From assembly GCA_036873135.1 (NCBI GenBank), contig JAPTYO010000015.1, forward strand, positions 16,657,683 to 16,721,682: 64,000 nucleotides of DNA. The letters are read 5' to 3'. How positions within the stretch are numbered: the first letter of the stretch is position 1; each line of letters starts with the position of its first letter. Under the pieces are notes generated by a model. That model worked only from the letters and a program-made list of their open reading frames with translations, searched no databases and was not told the origin of the DNA. Origin of the DNA: Clarkia xantiana subsp. parviflora. Its lineage: Eukaryota > Streptophyta > Magnoliopsida > Myrtales > Onagraceae. Shown here piece after piece: positions 38,791-50,669 of the stretch. Made by a program: the position numbers and the translations under genes.

Positions 38791-41340
38791 TCACTCAGAA
38801 TTCCTAGATCTTTTTGCAGCAAACAGTTGTCTAAGAAACGCAAACTTACCCTTTGCTCGAGAAGTAGAGAGAACCATGTCGCCATTACTTGCTGCTGCTG
38901 AGTCATTTGGATCGGACTCTGGTTCCGGGTCGGGTTGCAGAGGTGGCGAGAGCGTGAAAAAATGCGTGTTAAGCATGCGGATGACTTGGCTGAAGCTCGG
39001 CCTCATGTTTGGGTCCTCCATCCAACATGACTGTACGATGAATGCAAGGTCAGGAGATATATCCTCCGGAAGATCCGGTCTATGTTGCTGCAGAAAAAAT
39101 AAGAATTTTCCCATACAATTTTCAGTAATCAAGATATGAAATTCAAATTAGTCTGTGTTGCTGCAGAAAAAAGGAAGAATTTTTCAATAATCAAGAAATG
39201 AAATTCAAATTGGTATGTGTTACTGCAGATAAAAGAAGAATTTTTCTCTATAGTTTTTCAATAATCAAGATACGAAATTCAAATTGGTCTGTGTTACTGC
39301 AGAAAAAAGAAGAATTTTTCCATATAGCTTTCAATAATGAAATGAAATTCAAATTGGTCTGTGATGTTGTTGAGTGCAGAAAAAGAAGAATTTTTCCATA
39401 TAGTTCACAAAATTCAGGGAATGAAAATAAAAGATGAATCTGAAGCTAGTAATGGGTGTTTGCTAAACCTTGAAAGCAGCAGCATATGCAGCTTGCAAGT
39501 TAGACATGCCCTCGAATGGCATACGATTGGTTAAAAGTTCCCACAAGACGATGCCGAAACTATAGACATCGACTTTGTTGTTGTAATGTTTCTTCTCTCC
39601 TTGTCTCAGTGTAACTGTGCTGTACAACTGAAAAAAAAATCCCAGAAAAACAATATATTTTGAGTTACTTATCACCCAAAAGAAAAGAGGCAAAATGAAG
39701 GATCAAGTATATCAAATCAGGATCAAGCAATTATTATATAGCGGATTAAACAAACCTCGGGAGCCATCCAGCGGTATGTCCCAGTTTCTGCAGTCATCAT
39801 CTCAGTCACGGTTTCTTCTCTTGCAAGACCAAAATCAGCAAGTTTTACCGATCTGTGATTTGCAGTAAGCAGCAGATTATCTGCATTTGTAGTAATCATT
39901 ATCAGTTAGCAGTGAGATTGTTACAAAAATAAAATAACCGAGAACATATTGATGCATCACAAATTAGATTCAAAGAACCCGTCCATCTATCTAAACTTAA
40001 AAGTCGATCCAAAAGATAATACCAGTAATCAAATACTATATGTGGAAGAAATGAATCATCAGGCTCTCCACTCTGGATTGCTTAAGATAGTACTTAAGTA
40101 TATAAACAAAGCATATCTCTTTTCTTTAAAAAGAAGGATGGAAATGCAGTACTGTAATCCTCAGAAACTATCAGCTATCAAACAATTACGCACGTTATTC
40201 AAAGAATTTTAATGAACCACCAATACTAGATAGAGATTAGTTTTATACCAGGTTTCAAGTCCCTATGTATGATTCCATGGGAATGTAGACACTCCATGGC
40301 ACGAGCAATGTCAAGGGCGAACTTTAGTGCCACATGAATATCTAAGCGTTTGGGACCTAAGTTGGTCAAATGTTTACGCAGTGACATCCCAGGTAGCAGC
40401 TCTGTCACAATTACCATCAACGGTTCCTTACAAGCTCCAATAAACTACACCCAATCAAAGAAACACACAAGAGTTCTATCAGCTAGATTCTTAATAATAA
40501 AACATGGAAGAAATATACAGAATAGACTTTACCTTGACAAGATTGTCATGTTTCACTCGTGACATCATATTTACTTCCCGAGCAAAACGGTCTGCAAGTA
40601 CAAGCTTCTCTTCTGTTGTGCTCCCAGGATTAAGAACTTTCACAGCAACAATTTGATCTCTATACCTAGAAGACATTACTCTACATTTATTCAACTAGCA
40701 CACCAGATGTAAAATAGTCTAAAATGTATCGACTGAAAGTAGTGATGAACATGCATAAAAATCAGTTCAGAATTAACATTTACTGGCCATAAAAAGATGA
40801 ATTTCATCATTCAACAGGAGAAAGTATAGATAATCAATCCTTAAGAAACCACTCAAAACAGTAGATGCAATACTATATTAAAGTTATCCCTTTTGCATCA
40901 CTATCAGGGGGGTGCTTGATTCAAGCACAGTATAAAAGATCCATAATGACTTGAAATCAACTTGTAATTGATCGGTCCATATGCAAATAAGAATGGAAGA
41001 GCAAATAAAACAGATTTCCTCAAATTATATATGTATAAAGAAAAAATAAAGGCATCAAACAGTAGTAATCCAGCTAATCGCTAGACAAAACATCATTCTG
41101 TTTTCTGATTATAAATTAATTCACTCACCTCCCTTCATAGACCCTACCATGAGCTCCTTCACCGATTTTCGACCCGATAAAGAACAGTTTCGGATCGACC
41201 AACAAGCTATCATCAATAGATAGCTCAGAAGCTTCACCTCCAGTGGATCCATTCTGTTTGATGGATTTGGCTTCAGAACTGACAGAACGCTCAGAGCCAT
41301 CTTTTCTACGTTCTCTGCTATTGTTGTTGCTACAACTCAT
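38791..41340 (-). CDS. Raf-like (group C, ATN1-type) serine/threonine kinase, 6 exons
   Basis: Model: 41340-41129, 40665-40533, 40444-40249, 39880-39756, 39627-39469, 39087-38791; all GT-AG and in phase, giving 373 residues. Catalytic domain about residues 55-315: P-loop GEGAHG (60-65), Lys80 in VAVKV, Glu101, HRDLKPDN (catalytic Asp177), DFG (196-198), and APE (220-222) preceded by [27 protein letters not shown] and MRPSFSQV follow. The text closely resembles the ATN1/Raf-like MAPKKK group, cytosolic kinases of plant signalling. The N-terminal tail is Ser-rich. The C-terminal tail after about 315 is proline- and acid-rich, then basic, and is longer than in ATN1. The start ATG follows an in-frame upstream region without support. 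Appears intact. Confidence 0.92.
39088..39379 (-). repeat. Tandem copies of the exon-6 splice acceptor in kinase intron 5
   Basis: The real acceptor (minus: attcttattttttctgcag|caacataga, ctgcag at 39088-39093) is repeated four more times upstream in the intron, with ctgcag or gtgcag at 39161, 39223, 39297 and 39374. Each has the same pyrimidine-rich tract (aaaattcttctttt) and most have an exon-like taacacagacc after it. Unit length is about 62-77 bp. Confidence 0.85.
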
Positions 41341-42805
41341 GTTGCAACTCCACTCTGCGTCTCAAACGACACCACAGTTCCTCATTTCTAAGCTAACCTC
41401 CCTCACAGTTCACAACAACCAATGAAAGAAGAGACGAACACAAGTTCCAAAGAAGTCAACTTTGGATGAAGAACTTTTCGTACCAGACAGCCACACTCCA
41501 ATTTCGTCAATTTGGAGTGTTTCTCCGACCAAAATCACCATCCGGAAGCCATCGAAGTGAGAGCTGACTTCATCGGCGCTGGAGAAACTTGGTTTGACCG
41601 ATCAGGATCGTCGGTAGAAGAAACCCTAAAGAGAAAGATAAGGCACCAAATGGAAAGGAAAGCGCGAAGCTCATGGTTTCAGGAGAGAGCTCTTAGGCGA
41701 CAACAAGTAGCATTATTAAATGTTAAAGAAAGACTGAAAAAGGAGGGGAGATTGACATCACCGTCCACTTCTCGCTCGCTTGCTCTCGATTGAAATCAAA
41801 ATCAATGGAAAACTCGAGAAACAATTTAGAAGATACTTGTAGAAGATTAAGTGCTTCACTGCAGTACTCAGTCGCTGCGCTCCCTCCGCTATGGCGTCCC
41901 ACTGAAGATATTCCGAGAGAGATGCTTTCTGGCCTGCCTCACTAATCCTGTGATTTAGATTTTAGATAGATTCGTTAATTGTCTAATTTTTTTTTTTATA
42001 ATAATTATTATTATTTATGAATGAATGAATTATCTAAAAACTATTTTTTTTATCTACCATATATTTCTATAATAAATATCAAAATAATCTAAAGTACCCT
42101 TTTAAAGTTTAAAATCATTTCGACCAAAAAATAAATTTACAATAACTTATTGTAAGTTAATGAGATTATTGTAAAATAAATTTTGATTTAAATAAATTCA
42201 TCATTATAATTTGATGTTTAAAAATTGAAGAAAAACAAGGTTAAAAGAAAATGAAACTCAAGTACGATTCTATACATATTTGTGCACGAACTAAATTAAG
42301 TTCATTTTAAATTACTTATACAATACAATTTACGTTTCTTTTATATTTCCATTGGATTGTCTTCTGGGAAAGAGAACAATTGATAAATTAGCACATCTAT
42401 ATGATTGATGGGTAGTTGGATACAATACAATTATATATACTTACATACATATTTATTATATATATTTTTATTAAAAAAATGTCAAGTTGGGTAGGTACGT
42501 TAACTATAAACAAATATATTTTATAAGTATATGTATATTATTTTAATAATTAAATAGCCTAAATAGTTCATTAATAATAATAACATATTTTCGTACGTGT
42601 GTGTACTACATCATGTTATTGCACTTCCCCATTAGTTTATTAACCAAAAATGAACATATTCCGCCTCTAATGTCATATATTCTTCTATTTTTTTCGATCT
42701 AATATTATCTTTCTACTTCTTGGCTTAAAAAATAAATCTTATCTTACTACTTAACTCATGATTTGTGGCAAACAAAACCAAAAAATCTCGTGATTAAAAA
42801 CTGGA
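41341..42805. other. Kinase 5' region and AT-rich intergenic DNA
   Basis: 41341-41940 is GC-richer and is probably the kinase leader and promoter. A 93-codon plus-strand frame at 41512-41793 starts only with TTG and has no known relatives that I can recognise. 41950-42805 is AT-rich without features. Confidence 0.5.
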
Positions 42806-42814
42806 TAAATAATT

Positions 42815-43948
42815 GGGTTAATAGATATTTTGGTCATGATATTTGATGACTTTTGGGTTTTGTTCCATGATGTTTGTTTTTTTTAGTTTTGATCTCATAT
42901 GTTTGCATATTTTTTTGGTTTAATAGGTCTCTTTGTCAATGATGTTTGACCACTTTTGGGTTTTGGTCCATGATGTTTTTTTTTTTGCCTAGTTTTGGTA
43001 CCATATGTTTGCAAATTTTTCTAGTTTTTGTCCGACGACTCCGACCGTTACATTCCGTCCATTTTTTCCGTTAAGTGACATGTGTAAGTCACGTGATCCA
43101 CCCTAAACTTTCATTTTGGTCAAATTTGGGGGAATTGACACCCTAAACCTAGTTCAATTTGGGCGAATTGAACTAGGTTTAATGGGTCAAATTTGGAGGA
43201 ATTGACACCCTAAACCTAGTTCAATGAGTCAATTCCCCCAAATTTGAACAAAATTGAAAGTTTAGGATGGATCACGTAACCTGCACATGTCACTTAACGG
43301 AAAATATGGACAGAATGTAACGGTCGGATCAAAACTAGAAAAATAGGGTTAACACTTAACAGGTCTTTTGGTCCATGATGTTTGACCACTTTTGGGTTTT
43401 GATCTATGATGTTTTTTTTTGCCTAGTTTTGGTACCATATGTTTGCAGATTTTTTTAGTTTTGGTCTTTCCGTTACATTCCGTCCATATTTTCCGTTAAG
43501 TAACATGTGCAAGTCACGTGATCCACCTTAAATTTTTAATTTTGTTCAATTTAGTCCCTCTAATACTTTCCTAACTTTTTTTGTTCAATTTAGTCCCAAA
43601 ATTTTAAAATGACCCTGAATTGGACAACTATGTCCAATTGATCTAGCCCAGGGCTAATTCAAATGGACCTAGTTGTCCAATTTGACCCAAATTTTAAAAC
43701 TTTGGGACTAAATTGAACAAAAAAAAGTTAGGAAAGTATTAGAGGGACTAAATTGAATAAAATTAAAAGTTTATGGTGGATCACGTGACTTGCACATGTT
43801 ACTTAACGAAAAATATGGACGAAATGTAACGGAAATACCAAAACTAAAAATATATGCAAACATATGAGACCAAAACTTGGCAAAAACAAACATTAGGACC
43901 AAAACCCAAAAGTCGTCAAACATCATGGACCAAAAGACATGTTAACCC
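42815..43948. mobile_element. Composite foldback (Mutator-like) element
   Basis: Begins GGGTTAATAG and ends GTTAACCC, flanked by the exact 9-bp duplication taaataatt (42806-42814, 43949-43957). Internally it has a second pair of arms (a second start agggttaaca near 43346 and two tccgttaagtgacatgtg arms), so one foldback has probably landed in another or the left half was duplicated. No transposase. Confidence 0.8.
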
Positions 43949-44480
43949 TAAATAATTTGGTTGGTAAAACATAGTTTTTAATAGTGAATGATTGTTTTAA
44001 GTTTAACAATGCGCGACAATTTTATAATATGTGCATACTAACTTAAAAAATGATATAAGAGCACGATCGAATTGATTTTAAAAATTATACAAGAATAGAT
44101 TCTTATTAGAAATGTTAACTTAAATTATGTGACATAATGATACATATAAATTAAAACAATCATAATGATACATATAAATCATATGAGACCAAAACTTGGC
44201 AAAAACAAACATTAGGACCAAAACCCAAAAGTCGTCAAACATCATGGACCAAAAGACATGTTAACCCTAAATAATTTGGTTGGTAAAACATAGTTTTTAA
44301 TAGTGAATGATTGTTTTAAGTTTAACAATGCGCGACAATTTTATAATATGTGCATACTAACTTAAAAAATGATATAAGAGCACGATCGAATTGATTTTAA
44401 AAATAATACAAGAATAGATTCTTATTAGAAATGTTAACTTAAATTATGTGACATAATGATACATATAAATTAAAACAATC
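43861..44480. repeat. Tandem duplication, offset 319 bp
   Basis: 43861-44161 recurs at 44180-44480 with about one visible difference (aaattatacaag / aaataatacaag). The unit includes the right arm of the foldback element and its flank, so the duplication happened after that insertion and is young. Confidence 0.92.
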
Positions 44481-44695
44481 TTAAAAACAAAATGCTCGAA
44501 GGATCGCGAGCTAACATATTTATTCATTAAAAGGCTTCCGGTCCCTCGACCATTTTTTTTATTTTTTTTTAAGATTGTTTTAATTTTATATAATTTTATG
44601 TTATATAATTAATTAATCATTTTTCTAATAAGACTCTGCTCATGTGTAATTTTCAAAATTGGGTCAATCGTGCTCTTGTATCATTCTCGAAGTCA
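44370..44695. mobile_element. Palindromic MITE-like repeat, copy 1
   Basis: The left arm aatgatataagagcacgatcgaatt is answered by gggtcaatcgtgctcttgtat at 44664-44683, with T-rich middle text (ttttttttattttttttt). A related palindrome lies at 48415-48880. Confidence 0.5.
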
Positions 44696-45129
44696 TTATG
44701 ATAACATTATAAACTTGTCACGGCGACAACGATCTAGTAATTAGTATAACCAATAGTGAAATCCATTTAAATGGATTAAAAATATCAATTTAATTTTATT
44801 TATGATTATGGATATATATGTGCATATTAGTAGAACATATTATTACATTTATTTTAGGGTTTATAGGGTTTTTGACACCTCATGTTTGCCCCTTTTGACT
44901 TTTGGAACTACATGTTTGGTTTTGCCTATTTTTGGTACCATAAGTTTTTTAATTGTATACTTTTGGTCTGATCGTTGGTTGACCGTCTGTTTGACCGTTA
45001 AATAGTCACGTGACTTGCACGCCTAGCTCCAAATTTTTATTTTGTGTAGTTTAGTCCTCAAATTTATTGTCTTAACTTTTTAATTTTGCAATTTAGCCCT
45101 TAAACATTTTCAACCCCACAATAGGACTA

Positions 45130-45520
45130 AATTTACCTAGCCATGGTCTGACCGATGACTTGGTCGGACCATGGATAGGGTCGTCGGACTTGGGCAACCC
45201 TAACCATGGTCTGACCCATGGCTTGGTCGGACCATGACTAGGGTCCCTGGACCTGTGCGACCCTAACCATGGTCTGACCTAGCCATGTGTCGGACCATGG
45301 CTAGGGTCCCCAGACTCGTGCGACCCTAACCACGGTCCGACCTAGCCATGGGTCAGACTATGGCTAGGTCAATTTAGCATTAGCGTCCAATTGGGTCAAT
45401 TGGACCCTAGGACTAAATTTACCTGAACCCATGGCTAGGTCGGACCATGGTTAGGGTCACCCGTGTCCGACAAACCTAGCCATGGTCTGACCTAGTCATA
45501 GGTCGGACCATGGCTAGGCT
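45130..45520. repeat. Array of palindromic ccatggtctgacc / gtcggaccatgg units
   Basis: About ten units of ccatggtctgacctagccat and complements (gtcggaccatggctagg) in both orientations fill the core of the foldback element. Central CCATGG sites recur every 30-60 bases. Confidence 0.85.
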
Positions 45521-45797
45521 TATTTAGTCCTAGGGTGCGATTAAAAATTTTTAAGGGCTAAATTATAAAAATAAAAAGTTAGGACAATAAATTTGAGGAC
45601 TAAACTGGAAAAAAAACAAGTTTGAGGCTGGGCATGTGCAAGTCACGTGACTATTTAACGGTCAAACTGACGGTCAACTAATAGTCGGACCAAAAGTATA
45701 CAATTAGTAAACGTATGGTACCAAAAATAGGCAAAACCAAGCATGTGGTACCAAAAGCCAAAAGTGGGCAAACATGTGGTACCAAAGACCTATAAAT

Positions 45798-45956
45798 TAG
45801 GGGTGGGCATAAAAACTCGGGGAAAACCGTTCCGAAACCATCACGAAAAACCCTTCCCGATTGAAAAACTGAACCCGATTTGAAAATTCCCGCCCGAAAA
45901 TTCGGATTGGGGTCCGGGTATTGAGCTGAAAAACCCGTTTCACCGGAACCCGCCCG

Positions 45957-45998
<42 letters not shown>

Positions 45999-46548
45999 GG
46001 GATAGGCCCAATGGCCCATCCGTATGTCTAAACTCTAATGATTTGGTCTTAACCTAGCAAAAGTCACACTACATACACTACAGATACAAAGAGTGAAACT
46101 GAGACGACACATTAGAGACTCTGGTTGTGTAATGGATTGTTGTTAACTTAGGTGTTTGAAATGGATGGCTGGATGCACATGTTGGTGTATGAGGGTAAGA
46201 TGTGTGTATAATCCAGGTAGTCAAGAATCAAGATGGTTATTTGATTCTGCTTTGTATAATCCAGGTTACTTAGCCAAGATGTCGATTTGTGTGTAATCAT
46301 GGTTACTTAGTCAAGTCATGGTTTGCTTACCTTTTTTTTTTTTTTTTAATTAACATAATCTGCAAAATTGTGCAGATAAATATTGCTAAGTTGTTAGTTT
46401 GGTCTAACCCGAATCCACCCGAAATCCGAGGTCGGGCGGGAATTTTTCTCATATTTTCTGGCCCGAACCCGAGTCTAAAAACCCGAACTTTGATGGACGG
46501 GAATTATTCTTCAAATTTCCCGACCGAACCCGCCCACGCCCACCCCTA
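45798..46548. mobile_element. hAT-type MITE in a foldback terminal repeat
   Basis: Begins TAGGGGTGGGC and ends GCCCACCCCTA. Flanks ctataaat (45790-45797) and ttataaac (46549-46556) agree at 6 of 8 bases. Contains a (TTA)n microsatellite at about 45958-45999. No transposase. Removing it restores the right end of the 44857-46558 element. Confidence 0.85.
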
Positions 46549-46959
46549 TTATAAACCCTTTATTTTAATTGCAATTAAATTATTGTAATTTAAGTATGTA
46601 TACTAATATTCGAACTCTATCCTTATCGATATTTTTAAAAAAAGCATGCATCTATTTCATTATTTAAGAGTAGTTTTAATTAGATGATATATGTTTTCTC
46701 TTGTAGAATTTTTGTTTGGAAATTATTTCATTTATCACGTGAATTTATATTTATTTAAGTGGTGTGAGAAAATATAGATGCTAATTGTTTTTATTTTATT
46801 TGCACCCACTTCCGAGTTGTCTTCCCAAGATGCACGGCAATTATGTTAATAAAACCTTGATGCGAGCTTTCTCATCGTTGGTCTTGATTAGTATCAGCTC
46901 CACTTGCAGAAAGTGGCGAGCCAGTACCTATAACTTCCCTGAATTCCTGGTGCTCTTTT

Positions 46960-48410
46960 AGTGCTTAAGCAGATGTCCGACTCAGATCCGGAGTTTCATT
47001 AGCAAACATGGCCTTGCATCGTTCTTTCCAAATAGTCCAGCATGTAGCTCCTATGAGAGACCATCTGATCTCCTTTTCACGTCTTGTCAAGGTCAAGTTG
47101 TTCATCTTCCTCAACACACCAAAGCAAGTTTCAGTATTATGTTCACACAAGTTGTCGAAGCGAGCATTTACTGTTGCTAACCAGACCAGTTGCGTCGAGG
47201 AGCATTCTACTAACATATGGTCTATCATCTCCGGTTTGTTGCAGAACATGCATGTTTCAGTGATATTGACTCCTCTGTGACAAAGGGCAGATCTAACTGG
47301 TAAGGCGTTAGAATTTAGTCTCCAAAAGAACGAACGTACTTTAGGTATTGTTTTCATTTTCCAAAGTTCCTTCCATGTTAAGTGCGTGATGGGTTGCTAG
47401 AAATGACCCCCTGAAGGACCTGATGTAATATCCTGATAGATCGCCTTTACCTTAGCTTTCCCGGTCTTGGACGAGGGCCTGATGATTGTGTCCCGAGTCG
47501 ATTCAGATTTTAGTGGAATAGCCATTATAGCTCTTTTTTCCATGCTCGAAATTGCGTCACGAATAGGCCGGAGGTGCCAACTCAGGCCAGAGGCGTTTAT
47601 GACATCACTGATTCACAACTCTTGTACATCAGTATTAAGAGATCACGCATATAGATGGTGTTATGGTAGTGAAGGGATCCACCAGTGATTGAATACAATA
47701 ATCCTGCTCCTGTCCCCCTCTAACCATAGACTACCATACATGAGTACGTCTCTTATCGCAAGGAGGCTCGTCCAAGCCCAAGATGATCGTCCACCTTTCT
47801 TTGCTTCAAAAAAATCATGTCTAGGGAAGTAAACAACTTTTAGAATCTGAACCCAGTAAGCATTGGGATTGTGTTCTAGTGCCACGCCATTTTGGTTAAT
47901 AAAGCTAGGTTGAAAGCACGAAGTTCTTTGAAGCCTAATACCCAAACACCCTTTGCTTTTGTTAGTGTATCTCAACTCCTCCAATGAATTTTCCTATCGC
48001 TTCCTTTTTCCCCCACAAAAAACGAGCAATTAGAGAATTAATTTCCGAGCACCAAGTCTTTTAATAGGAGAAATAATCTCATTGGGTATATCGGGATCGA
48101 CATCACCACTGATTTAATGAGCGTGTCTCGTCCCGCGCTACTGAGTAGATTTTCATCCATTGAGTTTTTTTCTGATACGCTCCTTCAAGTAGCCCAAAGC
48201 TTCCCTTTTTATCTACTCCATATTGTTGGCAACCCAAGTTACTTCTGCGGATTCTTCTCCGCTTTGATCCCTAGAATGGCTTCGATCCCTCGTTGTGTTA
48301 TCAGATGAACATTTTTCCCAAAGAACAAAGTCGACTTATTAATATATATTGCCTGCCCTGGTGCCTCACAGTGGTCTAGGAGAAATGTCGTGAGCTCGGA
48401 GACAGTTGAA
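46960..48410 (-). pseudogene. Second LINE ORF2 relic
   Basis: Homologous to 14940-16640 of the first LINE: MKTIPKVRSFFWRLNSNALPV and TCMFCNKPEMIDHMLVECSS (zinc-finger RVT, 47357-46965), and upstream broken RT/thumb text to about 48405. Both ends are truncated and there are many frameshifts. Around 47870 it reads cccagtaagcattgggattg, the uninterrupted version of the site where psaB inserted in the first LINE. Confidence 0.85.
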
Positions 48411-48414
48411 ATGC

Positions 48415-48880
48415 CGACCCCAGGGATGATACAGGATCATGATCGACTCGACTCCGAGAATGATACAGTAGTTGATAATGATTAAAAAAATTGACGTAAC
48501 TTAGCTAACATAATATTGTATTATATACAATATTTTAAAAATTATAAAAATCTAAAGTAAAACCCTCGAAGGACTGGTAGCAAAAACACACATTAAATAG
48601 CTCCCGGATCTTCTAGCATTTCACTTTAGATTTTAAAGACTTTAAAAATAATTATATAATACAATATTATGTCACATAGTTTACTATAGTTTAATTTTAT
48701 AGTATAATTTTCACCATTTAATGTCGGGGTCTATCGAGCACTTTATTTTAAAATTATAATTTTTTTTAATTGTATATAATATTATTATGTCACATAATTT
48801 TTTTTATTTTTTTTGAATAAGGCTCTACTTTTGTATTATATTTGGAGCCGGGGTCAATCATGCTCTACGTATCACAACCA
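48415..48880. mobile_element. Palindromic MITE-like repeat, copy 2
   Basis: Same text type as 44370-44695: gtcacataattttttttatttt, gaataaggctctac, ggggtcaatcatgctcta, answered by gaccccagggatgatac at the left. AT-rich, non-coding. Confidence 0.5.
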
Positions 48881-49144
48881 AGAATTATGGACTTTAAATT
48901 GCACAAAAAAATCACGTTATTAAATAGAGTTGTATTATTTTGATATGTATGTATATATTTATTCATTCATTTTATTTACCACTATAATTTTTAACTTTAA
49001 TATTATAATTAAATAGTCATAAATTTGTATACATCTATATCTATCTATATATTATATAAATCAGTATGAAAGACATTAAGTGATTATCAAGGTGCCACGT
49101 AAGCAAATTAGACTAATTATCTAGCTAACACGTCATTAGCTTAT
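48881..49144. other. AT-rich DNA, no gene seen
   Basis: TA-rich sequence between the palindromic repeat and the truncated left side of the next retroelement. Confidence 0.5.
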
Positions 49145-49159
49145 CTAGGGTCGTACCTC

Positions 49160-49489
49160 TTGGGGGCTTTGCTTGATGATGCTCACCGTACCTCTGCCAC
49201 TTTTCTAAGGGTTTTTCGTGCCAAGGTGGTTTCTCATCAAGAGGAGATTTCCTTGCTGAGGGCGGAGGTAGAAGAGCACAAGAAGTCCGCCCCGGAGATC
49301 ATTGCTGACTACAAGGCTAGCGTTGATTATGAAAATGAAGCCACCGTAGCCAACGGGCATATGCTTCTTTCTAGCTTTGCCTCGGTGGTGGAGGATATAA
49401 GGGCCATGGACCCTGATTTTGACTTCTCGAAAGTGGTGGTTCTTCGAGAATACTTGGGGGAGGAGGCTAGGAGTAGGAAAAATGTATAG
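49160..49489 (+). pseudogene. C-terminal end of the antisense retroelement gene
   Basis: About 110 codons: a charged coiled coil (FRAKVVSHQEEISLLRAEVEEH) and a tail IIADYKASVDYENEA…FASVVEDIRAMDPDFDFSKV that parallels the tail at 27030-27170 (EYKASESYLEDIRAG…IRFDQLRPY). It has no good ATG; it is the last exon of a truncated gene. Opposite in direction to the gag next to it. Confidence 0.65.
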
Positions 49490-49739
49490 ATGTTTCCTTT
49501 TTCTTTTCCCTCCTCGATGTAATCCCGACTTGATGTAATCGGTACTTATTAATGATAGAAGGGAGACCTCCTTTTTGCAATTCTCATGCATTCATTCTTA
49601 TTTAATCTTACAATAAATTCGCCCAAGATCAAAGATTACCTTTTTAAGAACAAGGTAGTACTTAATCGATTTTCTAGAGCAAACGTTCAAACTCTGTATA
49701 ATCGATACTTAATATTTAAGAAGGATTTTATCCTTAGAA

Positions 49740-50535
49740 AATCGAACATGTCTTCCGAGTTATCGATCCCTCTAAGTGATTTGGTTGATATCAGATTCCG
49801 GGTGATCGGTATATGACTTTGAGAAGATCAGCTTATAGTACTCCTTTCTCAAGTAGTCGATCGATCTGACTGATTTAGGTGATATCAAATCGTTGATAGT
49901 CGACTCTTGATTATCTTCAATACTTATCATTTCAAGTAGTCGACCGATCTGAGTGATTTAGTTGATATCAGATCGTTGATAGTCGACTCTTGATTATCTT
50001 CAATACTTATCTTTTCAAGTAGTCGACCGATATGAGTGATTTAGTTGATATCAGATCGTTGATAGTAGACTCTTGATTCAGAAAAAGTTCAATACTTAAC
50101 CTCTTTCGAGTAGTCGACCGATCTGAGTGATTTAGTTGATATCAGATCGTTGATGGTCGCCCTCGATTCGGAAAGAGTTCTTCAATGCTTAACCTCTTTC
50201 GAGTAGACGACCAATCTGAGTGATTTAGATGATATCAGATTGTTTGATGGTCGCTCTCGATTCGGAAAAAGTTCTTCAATACTTAACCTCTTTCGAGTAG
50301 TCGACCAATCTGAGTTTAGATGATATCAGATTGTTGATGGTCGCTCTCAATTCGGAAAAATTTCTTCAATACTTAACATCTTTCGAGTAGTCGACCAATC
50401 TGAGTGATTTAGATGATATCAGATTGTTGAATGGTCGCTCTCGATTCGGAAAAAGTTCTTCAATACTTAACCTCTTTCGAGTAGTCGACCAATCTGAGTG
50501 ATTTAGATGATATCAGATTGTTGATAGTCGATTCT
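49740..50535. repeat. Tandem array, ~82-105-bp unit, about 8 copies
   Basis: Units carry tagtcgaccgatctgagtga, tttagttgatatcagat and cgttgatagtcgactcttga. The first (49740) is most diverged. It lies between protease stub and antisense gene. Confidence 0.92.
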
Positions 50536-50669
50536 TTGAGTATTTTGACGGAAGGGCTCATAATTCTTGGAATAAAAGGGGCCTTAAAAGGCTATATTTA
50601 TTTATCCTTCCTGAGTCTTACACAAAAAGCATCCTAAAACAAACATTAGCCTTAAGAGATAAACCAAGT

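Larger units (their letters stand above)
44857..46558. mobile_element. Foldback (Mutator-like) element with exact 9-bp TSD
   Basis: Begins GGGTTTATAGG and ends CTATAAACCC, flanked by tttatttta on both sides (44848-44856, 46559-46567). The right tip is separated from the rest by a hAT MITE (45798-46548). Without the MITE and its TSD the element is about 943 bp. Its centre is the palindrome array at 45130-45520. Confidence 0.9.

Noticed and set aside
41512..41793. 93-codon plus-strand frame upstream of the kinase
   Set aside because: It begins with TTG, overlaps the likely kinase promoter/leader and shows no known domain.
49850..50535. CRISPR-like array
   Set aside because: Units are contiguous degenerate tandem repeats without constant repeats and unique spacers, in plant retroelement DNA.
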